A stretch of DNA of 64,000 bases from Ardenticatenaceae bacterium (GTDB lineage Bacteria; Chloroflexota; Anaerolineae; Promineifilales; Promineifilaceae): the NCBI GenBank assembly GCA_020634415.1, contig JACKBT010000015.1, positions 49,375 to 113,374 of the forward strand, read 5' to 3'. The translations under genes and the position numbers were made by a program. Of this stretch, positions 36,998 through 45,484 are shown piece after piece. The notes under the pieces were generated by a model, which saw nothing but the letters and a program-made list of their open reading frames with translations, searched no databases and was not told where the DNA came from. The number at the start of each line of letters is the position of its first letter. Position 1 is the stretch's first letter.

Positions 36998-38464
36998 ATG
37001 CGGATAGCGATTGGTGGTATTGCAACGGAGAGCAGCACGTTTTCACCGGATGTGACACGGCTGGAGGATTTTCGGGTTTTGCGGGAAGAGGCATTACTCG
37101 CGGCTGGTCGCTATCCGTTTCTGTCTAAGTTTGATAGTACGATAGGAACGAAGACCTCTGAGGTTTTGAAAACCTCAGAGGTCTTCTCTGAGATTGAGTT
37201 TTTGCCGACTTTGCAGGCGAGTGCTTTGCCAGGTGCGCCGGTGGATAGGGGGGCGTATGAGGCGTTGAAGGGGGAGTTTTTGGGGCGGCTGCGGGGGCTG
37301 CTGCCGCTGGATGGGGTGTATTTGGATTTGCATGGGGCGATGAATGTGCGGGGGATGGATGATGCGGAGGGGGATTGGGCGGTGGCGACGCGGGAGGTGG
37401 TGGGAGCGGATTGTTTGATTGGTGCCAGCATGGATTTGCATGGCAACATTTCGGAGCGGTTTGTGGCGGCGATTGATATGCTGGCGGCTTACCGGACGGC
37501 GCCGCATGTGGATTATATGGTGACGCGGGAGAAGGCGGTGGGGATGTTGGTGCGGTGTTTAAGGGAGGGTATACGGCCGTTTATCACCCGTCTCCCTGTC
37601 CCTGTCATTCTACCTGGCGAACGCACCAGCACCGAATGGGAACCGGGCACATCCGTGTACGCGGCTCTGGCGGAGACAGATAAACAGCCCGGTATTTTGG
37701 ATGCCTCGATTTTTGTGGGCTATGTGTGGGCCGATGAACCGCGAGCCAGTGCCACCATCATTGTGACAGGCACAGATGAGGCCGTGAATAAGCGGGAGGC
37801 GGCGCGGTTGGGGCAGATTTATTGGGAAGGTCGGCACGATTTTAATTTTGGTGTGCCGACGGGGAGCATTGATGACTGTATTGAGATGGCTTTGGCGGCT
37901 GAGGAGGCTTGTGTCTTCATCAGCGATTCGGGGGATAACCCGACAGCGGGGGGGGTGGGCGATGTGCCGGCCTTTTTGGAACGGCTGCTGGCGCATGAGG
38001 TGCCGAGCGCGGTAGTGGCAAGTATTGTGGATGCAACGGCCGTTGCCCAATGCCATGCCGCTGGCCTGAACAACACGGTCACGGTGTCGCTGGGGGGCAA
38101 GTTGGATGCGGTGCATGGACGGCCGTTAACCGTAACTGGTCGTGTTATTTTTCTGAAAGAGCAGGCGGAAGTGGGCGGCGATTTGGCTGTGCTGCAAAGC
38201 GGCGGCGTAAAAGTGATTGTGACGCAGCGGCGCAAGCCTTTCCACTACATCGCTGAGTTTGAGAAGCTGGGCATTGATCCGCTGGCGCACAAAATAGTAG
38301 TGGTGAAGATTGGCTACCTTGTGCCCGATTTGAAGCGGGCCGCACCGAAGGCTTTGCTGGCCTTGAGTCCGGGCGCGGTGAACCAGGATATTGTTAATTT
38401 GCGCTATGAGCGAATTAAACGGCCGATGTTTCCGCTGGATGCGGAGATGGAATGGAAGGCGTAA
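36998..38464 (+). CDS. M81-family metallopeptidase (MlrC-like)
   Basis: A 488-residue member of the M81/MlrC family, zinc enzymes first known from microcystin breakdown and often found with dipeptide-type ABC transporters. Visible motifs: GGIATESSTFSP at the N-terminus, LDLHGAM, MDLHGN, and DSGDNPTAGGVGD. ATG 36998 is used rather than the TTG three codons earlier. Residues about 51-63 (TKTSEVLKTSEVF) are encoded by a perfect 37-base palindrome inserted in frame, probably a surface loop insertion. In this cluster it may trim peptides or lactyl-linked fragments of imported muropeptides; that is inference. Confidence 0.87.
   Translation: MRIAIGGIATESSTFSPDVTRLEDFRVLREEALLAAGRYPFLSKFDSTIGTKTSEVLKTSEVFSEIEFLPTLQASALPGAPVDRGAYEALKGEFLGRLRGLLPLDGVYLDLHGAMNVRGMDDAEGDWAVATREVVGADCLIGASMDLHGNISERFVAAIDMLAAYRTAPHVDYMVTREKAVGMLVRCLREGIRPFITRLPVPVILPGERTSTEWEPGTSVYAALAETDKQPGILDASIFVGYVWADEPRASATIIVTGTDEAVNKREAARLGQIYWEGRHDFNFGVPTGSIDDCIEMALAAEEACVFISDSGDNPTAGGVGDVPAFLERLLAHEVPSAVVASIVDATAVAQCHAAGLNNTVTVSLGGKLDAVHGRPLTVTGRVIFLKEQAEVGGDLAVLQSGGVKVIVTQRRKPFHYIAEFEKLGIDPLAHKIVVVKIGYLVPDLKRAAPKALLALSPGAVNQDIVNLRYERIKRPMFPLDAEMEWKA
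37150..37186. repeat. In-frame GACCTCTGAGG palindrome inside the M81 gene
   Basis: Arms GAAGACCTCTGAGGTTTT (37150-37167) and AAAACCTCAGAGGTCTTC (37169-37186) around a single G. The frame is kept and it adds a TSEV...TSEV repeat to the protein. Closely related to the element at 39434-39464. Confidence 0.9.
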
Positions 38465-38491
38465 TTACGTAATTACGTAATTACGTAATTA
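38462..38491. repeat. AATTACGT tandem repeat
   Basis: Four ATTACGTA-type units begin at the stop codon of the M81 gene and end just before the kinase/MurQ start. Palindromic, same family as 2217-2250 and 2920-2950. Confidence 0.75.
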
Positions 38492-38500
38492 TGTTGCTTC

Positions 38501-40402
38501 ATGGAACCTAACCCTGGGTTATTTGTAATTGGTGTAGATGGCGGGGGGAGTAAAACGGCCGTTGCCCTGCTGGACAACAATGGACAAGTTTTGGGGCGAG
38601 GGTTGAGTGGTTCATCCAACCATCACAATGTAGGGCTGGCACAAGCCAAAGCCAATTTGTGGGCCGGAATGAGCGAGGCAGCAGCCCAGGCAGAAGTCGC
38701 CTTGGGTACGATTGCGGCGGCAACCTGGTCTTTAGCTGGGGTGGATAGACCCGAAGAGCGGGAATTGTTTGGGCAGATGGCGGCATCTATGCTGCCGGGG
38801 GTGCCGGTGCGGGTGGAGAATGATGCGGTGGGGGCGTTGGTCGGCGGCCTGGGCCACCATAATGGGATTGTGCTGATTGCGGGGACGGGGATGATTGCCT
38901 ATGGCGAAAATGAGCGGGGTGAACGGGCACGGGGCGGCGGTTGGGGGCCGTTTTTTGATCATGGCAGTGGCTATGATTTGGTGCAAAGTACGCTACGGCT
39001 GATTTCGCAGCAGACAGATGGCAATCAGAATGGGTCGGTGGTGTTGGTGGAGCAGTTGGTAACGGCCGTTGGTCTGAACAAAGTGACTGATTTTTTGGTT
39101 TGGGTCTATGCGCCTGAGCGGCGGGTGGCTGATATTGCGGCCTTGGCCCCCGTAGTGTTGGCTGCTGCCGAGCGGGGGGATTTGGCGGCATTGTTGGCGG
39201 TGAATCAGGGGGCCGAGTGGCTGGCAACGGCCGTGGCTACTGTCGCCCACAAATTGGGGCACACAGAGCCGTTTCAATTGGTGTTGGGGGGCGGTATTTT
39301 GAGCAAAAGCAGCTTTTACCGAGAAGTAGTGGTGCAGGCGATTCAGACGCGGCTGCCACAGGCACAGCCAATTTTGCCCAAGGCCGATGCGGCGGTGGGA
39401 GCCGGGTTGATGGCGTTGGAATTGGCGGGTAAAGACCTCCGAGGTTTTGAAAACCTCGGAGGTCTCGCACACGCTGGGGATAAAGTGCCAGGCACTGCGG
39501 CAAGTGCCACGCACCAAGTATGGTCGTCGGAGAGGGCCAATGTGTTGAGCCGGGAGTTGGATTTGCTGCCCACAGAGCAGGTGGTGGGGTTGATGCACAT
39601 TTTGGACAGAACGGCCGTTGCCACTCTGCAGCCTGTTTTGCCGGTGATTGCCCGTGTTGTTGATGAGATTGCGGCGAGGCTCAAAGAAAACGGCCGTCTC
39701 ATTTACGTGGGCGCGGGTACGTCGGGGCGGCTGGGGATTTTGGATGCGGCGGAGTGTCCGCCGACGTTTCACACCAGCCCCGAACTGGTGGTGGGGGTAA
39801 TTGCGGGCGGGGAAACGGCCGTTACCCGTTCCATTGAAGGCGCGGAAGATGAGGCTGAGGCGGGCGCTGCCGCTTTGCATGAGTTGGGCTTGTGTGCGCA
39901 GGATTGTGTGGTGGGATTGGCGGCCAGTGGACGCACGCCTTTTGTGGTGGGAGCTTTGCGGGCGGCACGGGCGGCGGGTGCTTTGACGGCGGCGGTGGTT
40001 TGTAATGTGCCCTCGCCGGTGGCTGAGGCAGCCGAGTATGTAATTGCGCCGCTGGTGGGGCCAGAAATTTTGACGGGTTCGACGCGCTTGAAGGCGGGCA
40101 CGGCGCAGAAGTTGGTGCTGAATATGCTGAGTACGGCCGTTATGGTGCGGCTGGGCAAGACCTATGGCAATTTGATGGTGGATGTGCAGGCCACCAATAA
40201 CAAGTTACGCGCCCGCGCTGGCCGCATTGTGGCGACGGCGTGTGGGGTGGATGGGGAAACGGCCGAATCGGCTCTGCAAGCCAGCGAGGGGGAGGTGAAG
40301 ACGGCCGTTGTTAGTTTATTACTGAATGTGCCACCAGAGGAGGCCAAGCAAAGATTGGCAACGATGGATGGGAATGTACGGAAGGCGATAGCTGGGGTGT
40401 GA
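38501..40402 (+). CDS. murQ: Fused amino-sugar kinase (BadF/MurK-type) and MurNAc-6-phosphate etherase (MurQ)
   Basis: A 633-residue bifunctional protein. Residues 1-310 are a BadF/BadG-type ATPase kinase (VIGVDGGGSKTAVALL, VENDAVGALVGG, IAGTGMIAYG, GGWGPFFDHGSG), the family of Clostridium MurK, which phosphorylates GlcNAc and MurNAc. Residues about 340-633 are a complete MurQ lyase: ELDLLPTEQVVGLMH, YVGAGTSGRLGILDAAECPP, SIEGAEDEAEAG, GPEILTGSTRLKAGTAQK, YGNLMVDVQATN. MurQ splits the lactyl ether of MurNAc-6-P to GlcNAc-6-P. The joint (312-322, DLRGFENLGGL) is encoded by a palindromic repeat. The fusion would make both consecutive steps on one chain. Confidence 0.9.
   Translation: MEPNPGLFVIGVDGGGSKTAVALLDNNGQVLGRGLSGSSNHHNVGLAQAKANLWAGMSEAAAQAEVALGTIAAATWSLAGVDRPEERELFGQMAASMLPGVPVRVENDAVGALVGGLGHHNGIVLIAGTGMIAYGENERGERARGGGWGPFFDHGSGYDLVQSTLRLISQQTDGNQNGSVVLVEQLVTAVGLNKVTDFLVWVYAPERRVADIAALAPVVLAAAERGDLAALLAVNQGAEWLATAVATVAHKLGHTEPFQLVLGGGILSKSSFYREVVVQAIQTRLPQAQPILPKADAAVGAGLMALELAGKDLRGFENLGGLAHAGDKVPGTAASATHQVWSSERANVLSRELDLLPTEQVVGLMHILDRTAVATLQPVLPVIARVVDEIAARLKENGRLIYVGAGTSGRLGILDAAECPPTFHTSPELVVGVIAGGETAVTRSIEGAEDEAEAGAAALHELGLCAQDCVVGLAASGRTPFVVGALRAARAAGALTAAVVCNVPSPVAEAAEYVIAPLVGPEILTGSTRLKAGTAQKLVLNMLSTAVMVRLGKTYGNLMVDVQATNNKLRARAGRIVATACGVDGETAESALQASEGEVKTAVVSLLLNVPPEEAKQRLATMDGNVRKAIAGV
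39434..39464. repeat. GACCTCCGAGG palindrome at the kinase/MurQ joint
   Basis: Arms GACCTCCGAGGTTTT (39434-39448) and AAAACCTCGGAGGTC (39450-39464) around a single G. It is in frame and lies between the end of the kinase domain and the start of MurQ. Related to the element at 37150-37186. Confidence 0.9.
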
Positions 40403-40403
40403 T

Positions 40404-40456
40404 GGTGTATGGGCGTATTGGTTCAGCAGCTATTCCAATACACGATTACACCAATA
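40404..40456. repeat. GTGTATGG-type inverted repeat (copy 1)
   Basis: GGTGTATGGGCGTATTGG on the left and CCAATACACGATTACACC on the right, imperfectly complementary, between the kinase/MurQ and GH20 genes. Related elements at 45409-45470 and 52471-52541. Confidence 0.65.
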
Positions 40457-40475
40457 TACCTTTTTGGAGAAGAGG

Positions 40476-42335
40476 ATGAGTGATTTAGTCTTAATGCCAG
40501 TACCAAGGGAGATGAGTTGGGGCGACGGCCGTTTAGCTTTAACGAATGGCAAGTTGATCGCTTTAGATGGCGGGACGGAGAATCTGTTTACGGCGCGGCG
40601 GCTGCAAACGGCCGTGAAGGAATATGCCGGGCTGGATTGGGAGATTGTGGCGGGAACGGCCGTACCCCAGGCGCAAATTGGGGCGGTGTTGAGTGTGACA
40701 CCTGGCTCGGTGGCCTTTCCGCAAGGATATCAGTTGACGGTGACTGGCACGGCCGTGCATGTTGTGGCTGGCACAGGCGCGGGGCTGTTTTATGGCGTCT
40801 GTACCTTAGTGCAGATGCTCTCCACCTGCGGCAGTTCGCTGCCACAGGGCCGCATCAACGATTGGCCCGACATGCCCCATCGCGGCGTGATGCTGGACAT
40901 TAGCCGCAACCGCGTGCCCACGATGGAGACGCTGTATGGCATGATTGACATGCTGGCCGGTTGGAAAGTGAACCAGATTCAGCTTTACACCGAGCATACC
41001 TTTGCCTATCGCCAGCACCAGGTGGTGTGGGAGAAGGCTTCGCCGATGACGGGCGAGGAGATTTTGGCGCTGGATGCTTTTTGCCGCGAGCGATTCATTG
41101 AGCTGGTGCCTAATCAGAACAGCTTTGGGCATATGCACAACTGGTTAAAGCATGAGGCGTATACGCATCTGGCAGAAGCGCCGGAAGGGGCAGAAACACC
41201 CTGGAATTTCTTCCGGCCCGGCCCCTTTGGCCTGTCGCCCGCTGTGCCCGAAACGCTAGATTTTGTGCGCGGGCTGTTTGATGAACTGCTGCCCCATTTC
41301 AGCAGCAGCCAGTTCAACATTGGCGGCGATGAGACCTATGATTTGGGGCAGGGCAAGAGCAAGGCATTGGTGGAGGAGTTGGGCGTGGGCCGGGTTTATT
41401 TGAACTTCCTGTTGAAGCTGTACCGAGAAGTGAAGGCGCGGGGGCGCACAATGCAGTTTTGGGGCGATATTATTGTGCAGTATCCCGAACTGGTGGCGGA
41501 ACTGCCGCGTGATGTGATTGCCCTGGAGTGGGGCTATGAGGCACACCATCCTTTTGCCGAGACGAGCGCGGTTTATGGGCAGTCGGGTATTCCTTTTTAT
41601 GTCTGTCCAGGCACGTCGTCGTGGAATACGCTGGCGGGACGGACAGAAAATATGCTGGGCAATGTACGGGTGGCGGTGGAGAATGGCCTGAAACATGGGG
41701 CTGTGGGCTGTTTGCTGACGGATTGGGGGGACAGGGGCCATTGGCAGATGCCGTCGGTGAGTTATTTGGGCTTTGGGTATGGGGCGGCCGTTTCGTGGGG
41801 GTTTGCGGGGAATGTGGCGATGGATGTAGCAACGGCCGTTAGCCATCATGCTTTTGGCGATCAAACCGGGGCGATGGGGCGGCTGGCTTATGATTTGGGC
41901 AATGCCTATTTGCAAACGGGGGCTAAGATTCACAATATGTCGCTGCTGTTTGCCGCGTTGGAAGCCAAACCAGAGGATGATTTGGAGAAGATGCAGGACA
42001 TGCTGCTGGATGGCACGGTCACGATTGAGGGTTTTGACAAAGCGTTGGCGTTTATTGATGAGGTGATGGCGGGGCTGAACGGGATTGAGATGCGCCATGC
42101 GCAGGGTGATTTGATTAAGCAGGAATATGCCTGGACGGCCGATATGCTGCGCCATGCGGTGCGCCGTGCCCACTGGCTAAAGGATGGTGCGCCTACTCCC
42201 GCACCCGCTCTGGCAGCAGATGCGGATCGCTTGCTGGCCGAATATGAGGTAATTTGGCACGCTCGTAATCGGCCGGGTGGGTTTAGCGATAGTGTGGGGA
42301 AGATGGCGAAGATTCGGCAGAGTTATGGAGATTAG
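40476..42335 (+). CDS. GH20 beta-N-acetylhexosaminidase
   Basis: A 619-residue glycoside hydrolase of family 20 that removes terminal GlcNAc (or GalNAc). ATG 40476 is chosen with GGAG upstream; the frame's TTG four codons earlier is unsupported. A GH20b-like N-terminal domain (about 1-125) is followed by the barrel (PHRGVMLDISRNRVPT). The catalytic Asp-Glu pair is in FNIGGDETYDLGQG (Asp285, Glu286). No signal peptide, so it should act in the cytoplasm on imported saccharides, complementing NamZ. The stop lies within a GAGACT-type repeat. Confidence 0.9.
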   Translation: MSDLVLMPVPREMSWGDGRLALTNGKLIALDGGTENLFTARRLQTAVKEYAGLDWEIVAGTAVPQAQIGAVLSVTPGSVAFPQGYQLTVTGTAVHVVAGTGAGLFYGVCTLVQMLSTCGSSLPQGRINDWPDMPHRGVMLDISRNRVPTMETLYGMIDMLAGWKVNQIQLYTEHTFAYRQHQVVWEKASPMTGEEILALDAFCRERFIELVPNQNSFGHMHNWLKHEAYTHLAEAPEGAETPWNFFRPGPFGLSPAVPETLDFVRGLFDELLPHFSSSQFNIGGDETYDLGQGKSKALVEELGVGRVYLNFLLKLYREVKARGRTMQFWGDIIVQYPELVAELPRDVIALEWGYEAHHPFAETSAVYGQSGIPFYVCPGTSSWNTLAGRTENMLGNVRVAVENGLKHGAVGCLLTDWGDRGHWQMPSVSYLGFGYGAAVSWGFAGNVAMDVATAVSHHAFGDQTGAMGRLAYDLGNAYLQTGAKIHNMSLLFAALEAKPEDDLEKMQDMLLDGTVTIEGFDKALAFIDEVMAGLNGIEMRHAQGDLIKQEYAWTADMLRHAVRRAHWLKDGAPTPAPALAADADRLLAEYEVIWHARNRPGGFSDSVGKMAKIRQSYGD

Positions 42336-42385
42336 AGACTGGAGACTAGAGACTATTAATCTCCAGTCTCTAGTCTCTAGTCTCT
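42328..42385. repeat. GAGACTGG-type hairpin (copy 5)
   Basis: GGAGATTAGAGACTGGAGAC on the left provides the TAG stop of the GH20 gene; CTCCAGTCTCTAGTCTC on the right. A long near-perfect hairpin directly before the uridine-kinase-like gene. Confidence 0.82.
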
Positions 42386-42395
42386 TCTGTGTCCT

Positions 42396-42989
42396 ATGAG
42401 GCAGTTATTCATTGGTATTGGTGGTGGCACGGGGTCGGGGAAGACGACGATTGTGGCGGAGGTGATGGAACGGTTACGGCCGTTAAACATCCATCTTATT
42501 CACCAAGACAAATTCTTCAAGCCGGTTGAAGAGCTTCCCACCTATTACTCGGACTATTGGCAGAAGCCTTGCCCTGATTTTAATCGGCCGGATTCGCTGC
42601 GGTTGGAGGCGTTGCTGGCGGCGTGTACGGCCGTTTCCGACTGCGATGTGGTGATTTTGGAAGGCATTTTGGTGCTCTACTTTCCCCAACTGCGGCAGTT
42701 GATGGACATTAAATGTTATGTGGAAACGCCGTTGGAGGAGATGTTGATTCGGCGCACTCAGCGCAATTTGGCGCGGGGTTATGGCGGGCCGTTTGAGGAG
42801 ATTGCTCATTACAATATCGAGTGTGTTACGCCGCAGCACCGCCGTTATAACCACCCCACCAAACGTTTTGCCGATGTGGTGATTCCCAATGGGCTGCATG
42901 AGGAGTTGGAACGGGAAACGGCCGTTGCGCGGTTGTGCGCGATGATTGAGGGGATGAGATTCAGTGGTTTGCAAAATGGACAATTTTGA
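42396..42989 (+). CDS. Uridine kinase / phosphoribulokinase family P-loop kinase
   Basis: A 197-residue small-molecule kinase. Walker A is GIGGGTGSGKTT (about 7-18). An acidic residue pair lies near QDKFFKPVEELPTYYSDYW, and VVILEGILVLYF is the Walker B-like strand; the lid arginines are in RRTQRNLARGYGG. The order matches uridine kinase (Udk) and nicotinamide-riboside-kinase-like proteins. The substrate is not certain. Uridine is plausible because the next protein needs UTP, but this is context only. Confidence 0.82.
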   Translation: MRQLFIGIGGGTGSGKTTIVAEVMERLRPLNIHLIHQDKFFKPVEELPTYYSDYWQKPCPDFNRPDSLRLEALLAACTAVSDCDVVILEGILVLYFPQLRQLMDIKCYVETPLEEMLIRRTQRNLARGYGGPFEEIAHYNIECVTPQHRRYNHPTKRFADVVIPNGLHEELERETAVARLCAMIEGMRFSGLQNGQF

Positions 42990-43078
42990 CGCAAAGAACG
43001 CGAAGAATGGAAGGGACGCAACGGTTTTCAGACTTTTTTCTCTCAATGCTTTGCGCCTTTGCGCCTCTGCGTCAAAAA
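42983..43078. repeat. ACGCAAAG-type imperfect inverted repeat
   Basis: TTTTGACGCAAAGAACGCGA at the left end and GCGCCTCTGCGTCAAAA at the right end form an outer stem around about 60 bases. It overlaps the stop codon (TGA) of the uridine-kinase-like gene. Confidence 0.65.
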
Positions 43079-43111
43079 TTTCTGGCTTGTCCAGGTTAGG
43101 AGGCTAAGAGA

Positions 43112-45304
43112 TTGAACGGGGATCGGGCGTTGAAGGTGATCATTTTGGCGGCTGGATTGGGCACACGGGCGGGGGTCTCGTTCCCGAAGGTGCTGCTGCC
43201 GTTGGGGGAGCAGAAGATTATTGATTATGTGATCAAGAATGCCTGTCGTTTTGCGGCTGCGGAAGATATTTATGTGGTGATTGGCCCGGAGGGGCAGCAG
43301 GTGCAGGCGCATTTGGGGGGTGGTTATCATTATATTTTGCAGCCGCAGCCGTTGGGGACGGGGGATGCGGTGCGCTGTACGGCCCCATTTTTGCAGGATT
43401 TTGCTGGCGATTTGCTGATTTTGTATGGGGATACGCCGCTGTTTCGGCCGTCGCCTTTGCGTGGGTTGGTGAGTCGGCATTATTTGAAGGGGGCGGCGTT
43501 GACGTTGTTTACGGCCGTTTTGCCCACGCCCTTCCCCTACGGCCAAATCATCCGCAATGATGGGGGGGAGATTGTAGACATTGTGGAGGAAGGGGAGCAG
43601 GGTGAGGCAACGGCCGTACAGCCCAGTTACGAATACAATATTGGCGCTTATATTGTCCAGGCAGCCGCCCTCTACCCCGCCTTGGCGCAGCTCACCCGCC
43701 ACAATCTCAAGGGAGAGTATTTGCTGACAGACTGCGTGCGGCTGTTGGTGCAGTCGGGTTTGCGCGTGGCCAACTACCAGAGCTATGCTGAGGAGGATGC
43801 GCTGGGCATTAACACGCCCGAAGATTTGCAGGAAGCTGAGTTTACCTTGCAAAAGCGGCTCTTCCGGCCGCGCCAGGTGGAGGCGGAGAATCTGATTCAT
43901 TTTGGCACGGGTGGCTGGCGAGCCATTATTGGCGAGGGTTTTACGATGGTGAATGTGCGCCGCTTGTGCCAGGCTTTGGCCAATGGGGTGGTGCGCGGGA
44001 ACCGGGAAGGGCAGGGTGTGGTCATTGGTTATGATCGCCGCTTTTTGTCGGATAGGGCGGCGGAAACGGCCGCTGAAGTCTTTGCCGGTAACAACATTCC
44101 TGTCTTTTTAGTGCCGGAGGATGTGCCTACGCCGCTCATCACGTATATGACGGCCGATTTGCAGGCCGCTTTGGGGCTGATCTTCACCGCCAGCCACAAT
44201 CCGCCAGAGTGGAATGGGCTGAAGGTGTTTCACTCGGATGGTTCGCTGCTGCAAACGGCCGAAACGAACCAGATTGAAGCGGAGGCCAATGGATTGACGG
44301 CCGATGATGTGGTGCGTATTGGGCTGGATGTGGCCCAGGCGGCGGGGGTGGTGCGGTTGGTGGATTACACCAATCAGTATGTGGATGCGGTGGAGTCGTT
44401 GATTGATCTGGCGGCGATTCGGCGGGCGGGGCTGCGGATTGCCATTGACCCGATGTTTGGCGTGGGGCAGGTGACGCTGGGCATTATTTTGACGGAAGCC
44501 CGCTGCCGCCTGACGACGATTCATGAGCATCGTAACCCACTTTTTGGCGGCCGTTCACCGGCACCCGATGTGGCTTCGCTGCGCCAGTTGATGACGACGG
44601 TGCGTGACGGCCGTTTTGATTTGGGTTTGGCGATGGATGGGGATGCGGATCGGATTGCCATTGTGGATGAGCAGGGCGGCTATGTGCATATCAACGATAT
44701 TCTGCTGCTGCTTTATCATTACCTGGTGACGGTGAAGGGGGAGGCGGGGGGTGTGGTGCGCAATCTGGCGACGACGCATATGCTGGATCGGCTGGCAGCC
44801 CATTTGGGCCAGCCTGCTTATGAAGTGCCTGTGGGCTTTAAGCATATTACGGCGGCGATGCAGGCGCACCATGCGCTTTTGGGGGGTGAGAGCAGCGGCG
44901 GGCTGACGATTCGCGGCCATATTCAGGGGAAGGATGGTATTTTTGCCTCAGCGTTGGTGGTGGAGATGCTGGCGCGGACGGGTAAGCGGATTTCGGAGCT
45001 GCTGACCGATGTGTATGCTATTACGGGTCAATTAATAACAGTGGAAGAGGCTGTGCCAGCGACGGCCGAGATGAAGGTGGTTGTGCCGCGAAAGTTGAGG
45101 GAAACGGCCGTTGCCGACATTGCCGGTTATCCGGTTGTCCACACCTCTTTTCTCGACGGCACAAAATTTTTACTCGAAAACGATAACTGGCTGCTGCTGC
45201 GCTTCTCGGGCACAGAACCCGTGTTACGTATCTTTGCTGAAGCCGACTCGATGGAGAAAGCGGAAGCGTGCATCGCCTGGGGCAAAGCACAGTTACAGGT
45301 TTAG
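43112..45304 (+). CDS. Fused GlmU-type nucleotidyltransferase and GlmM-type phosphohexomutase
   Basis: A 730-residue bifunctional enzyme starting at TTG 43112, supported by AGGAGG (43098-43103) 8 bases upstream. Residues about 1-245 are a sugar-1-phosphate nucleotidyltransferase (VIILAAGLGTRAGVSFPKVL, GTGDAVRC, ILYGDTPL), like the uridylyltransferase half of GlmU but without its left-handed helix. Residues about 260-730 are an alpha-D-phosphohexomutase: TASHNPPEWNG (phosphoserine loop), DGDADR (metal), GGESSGG (sugar), RFSGTEP (phosphate). It could turn GlcNAc-6-P from MurQ into GlcNAc-1-P and then UDP-GlcNAc directly. Exact sugar specificity is inferred from context. Confidence 0.85.
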   Translation: MNGDRALKVIILAAGLGTRAGVSFPKVLLPLGEQKIIDYVIKNACRFAAAEDIYVVIGPEGQQVQAHLGGGYHYILQPQPLGTGDAVRCTAPFLQDFAGDLLILYGDTPLFRPSPLRGLVSRHYLKGAALTLFTAVLPTPFPYGQIIRNDGGEIVDIVEEGEQGEATAVQPSYEYNIGAYIVQAAALYPALAQLTRHNLKGEYLLTDCVRLLVQSGLRVANYQSYAEEDALGINTPEDLQEAEFTLQKRLFRPRQVEAENLIHFGTGGWRAIIGEGFTMVNVRRLCQALANGVVRGNREGQGVVIGYDRRFLSDRAAETAAEVFAGNNIPVFLVPEDVPTPLITYMTADLQAALGLIFTASHNPPEWNGLKVFHSDGSLLQTAETNQIEAEANGLTADDVVRIGLDVAQAAGVVRLVDYTNQYVDAVESLIDLAAIRRAGLRIAIDPMFGVGQVTLGIILTEARCRLTTIHEHRNPLFGGRSPAPDVASLRQLMTTVRDGRFDLGLAMDGDADRIAIVDEQGGYVHINDILLLLYHYLVTVKGEAGGVVRNLATTHMLDRLAAHLGQPAYEVPVGFKHITAAMQAHHALLGGESSGGLTIRGHIQGKDGIFASALVVEMLARTGKRISELLTDVYAITGQLITVEEAVPATAEMKVVVPRKLRETAVADIAGYPVVHTSFLDGTKFLLENDNWLLLRFSGTEPVLRIFAEADSMEKAEACIAWGKAQLQV

Positions 45305-45346
45305 TGGGAGACGGGAGACTGGCGAAAGTGGGTCTCCCGTCTCCCC
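45304..45346. repeat. GAGACTGG-type hairpin (copy 6)
   Basis: GTGGGAGACGGGAGACTGG and GGTCTCCCGTCTCCCC form a compact stem after the mutase fusion gene; the element begins in the last base of the stop codon. Confidence 0.78.
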
Positions 45347-45408
45347 AATCGCTAAGTTAAGGGGTATCGGGCGGAGCTTGATGATTATTATGGGATTTAG
45401 GGGATATT

Positions 45409-45470
45409 GGTGTATGGGTGTATGGGTATGGAGGTTGACCTTCTACACCCCTACATCCATACACTAACCC
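45409..45470. repeat. GTGTATGG-type inverted repeat (copy 2)
   Basis: GGTGTATGGGTGTATGGGT at the left, ACACCCCTACATCCATACAC at the right, directly upstream of the ribosome-binding site of the first Gfo/Idh gene. Confidence 0.7.
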
Positions 45471-45484
45471 AAAAGGATGACGTG

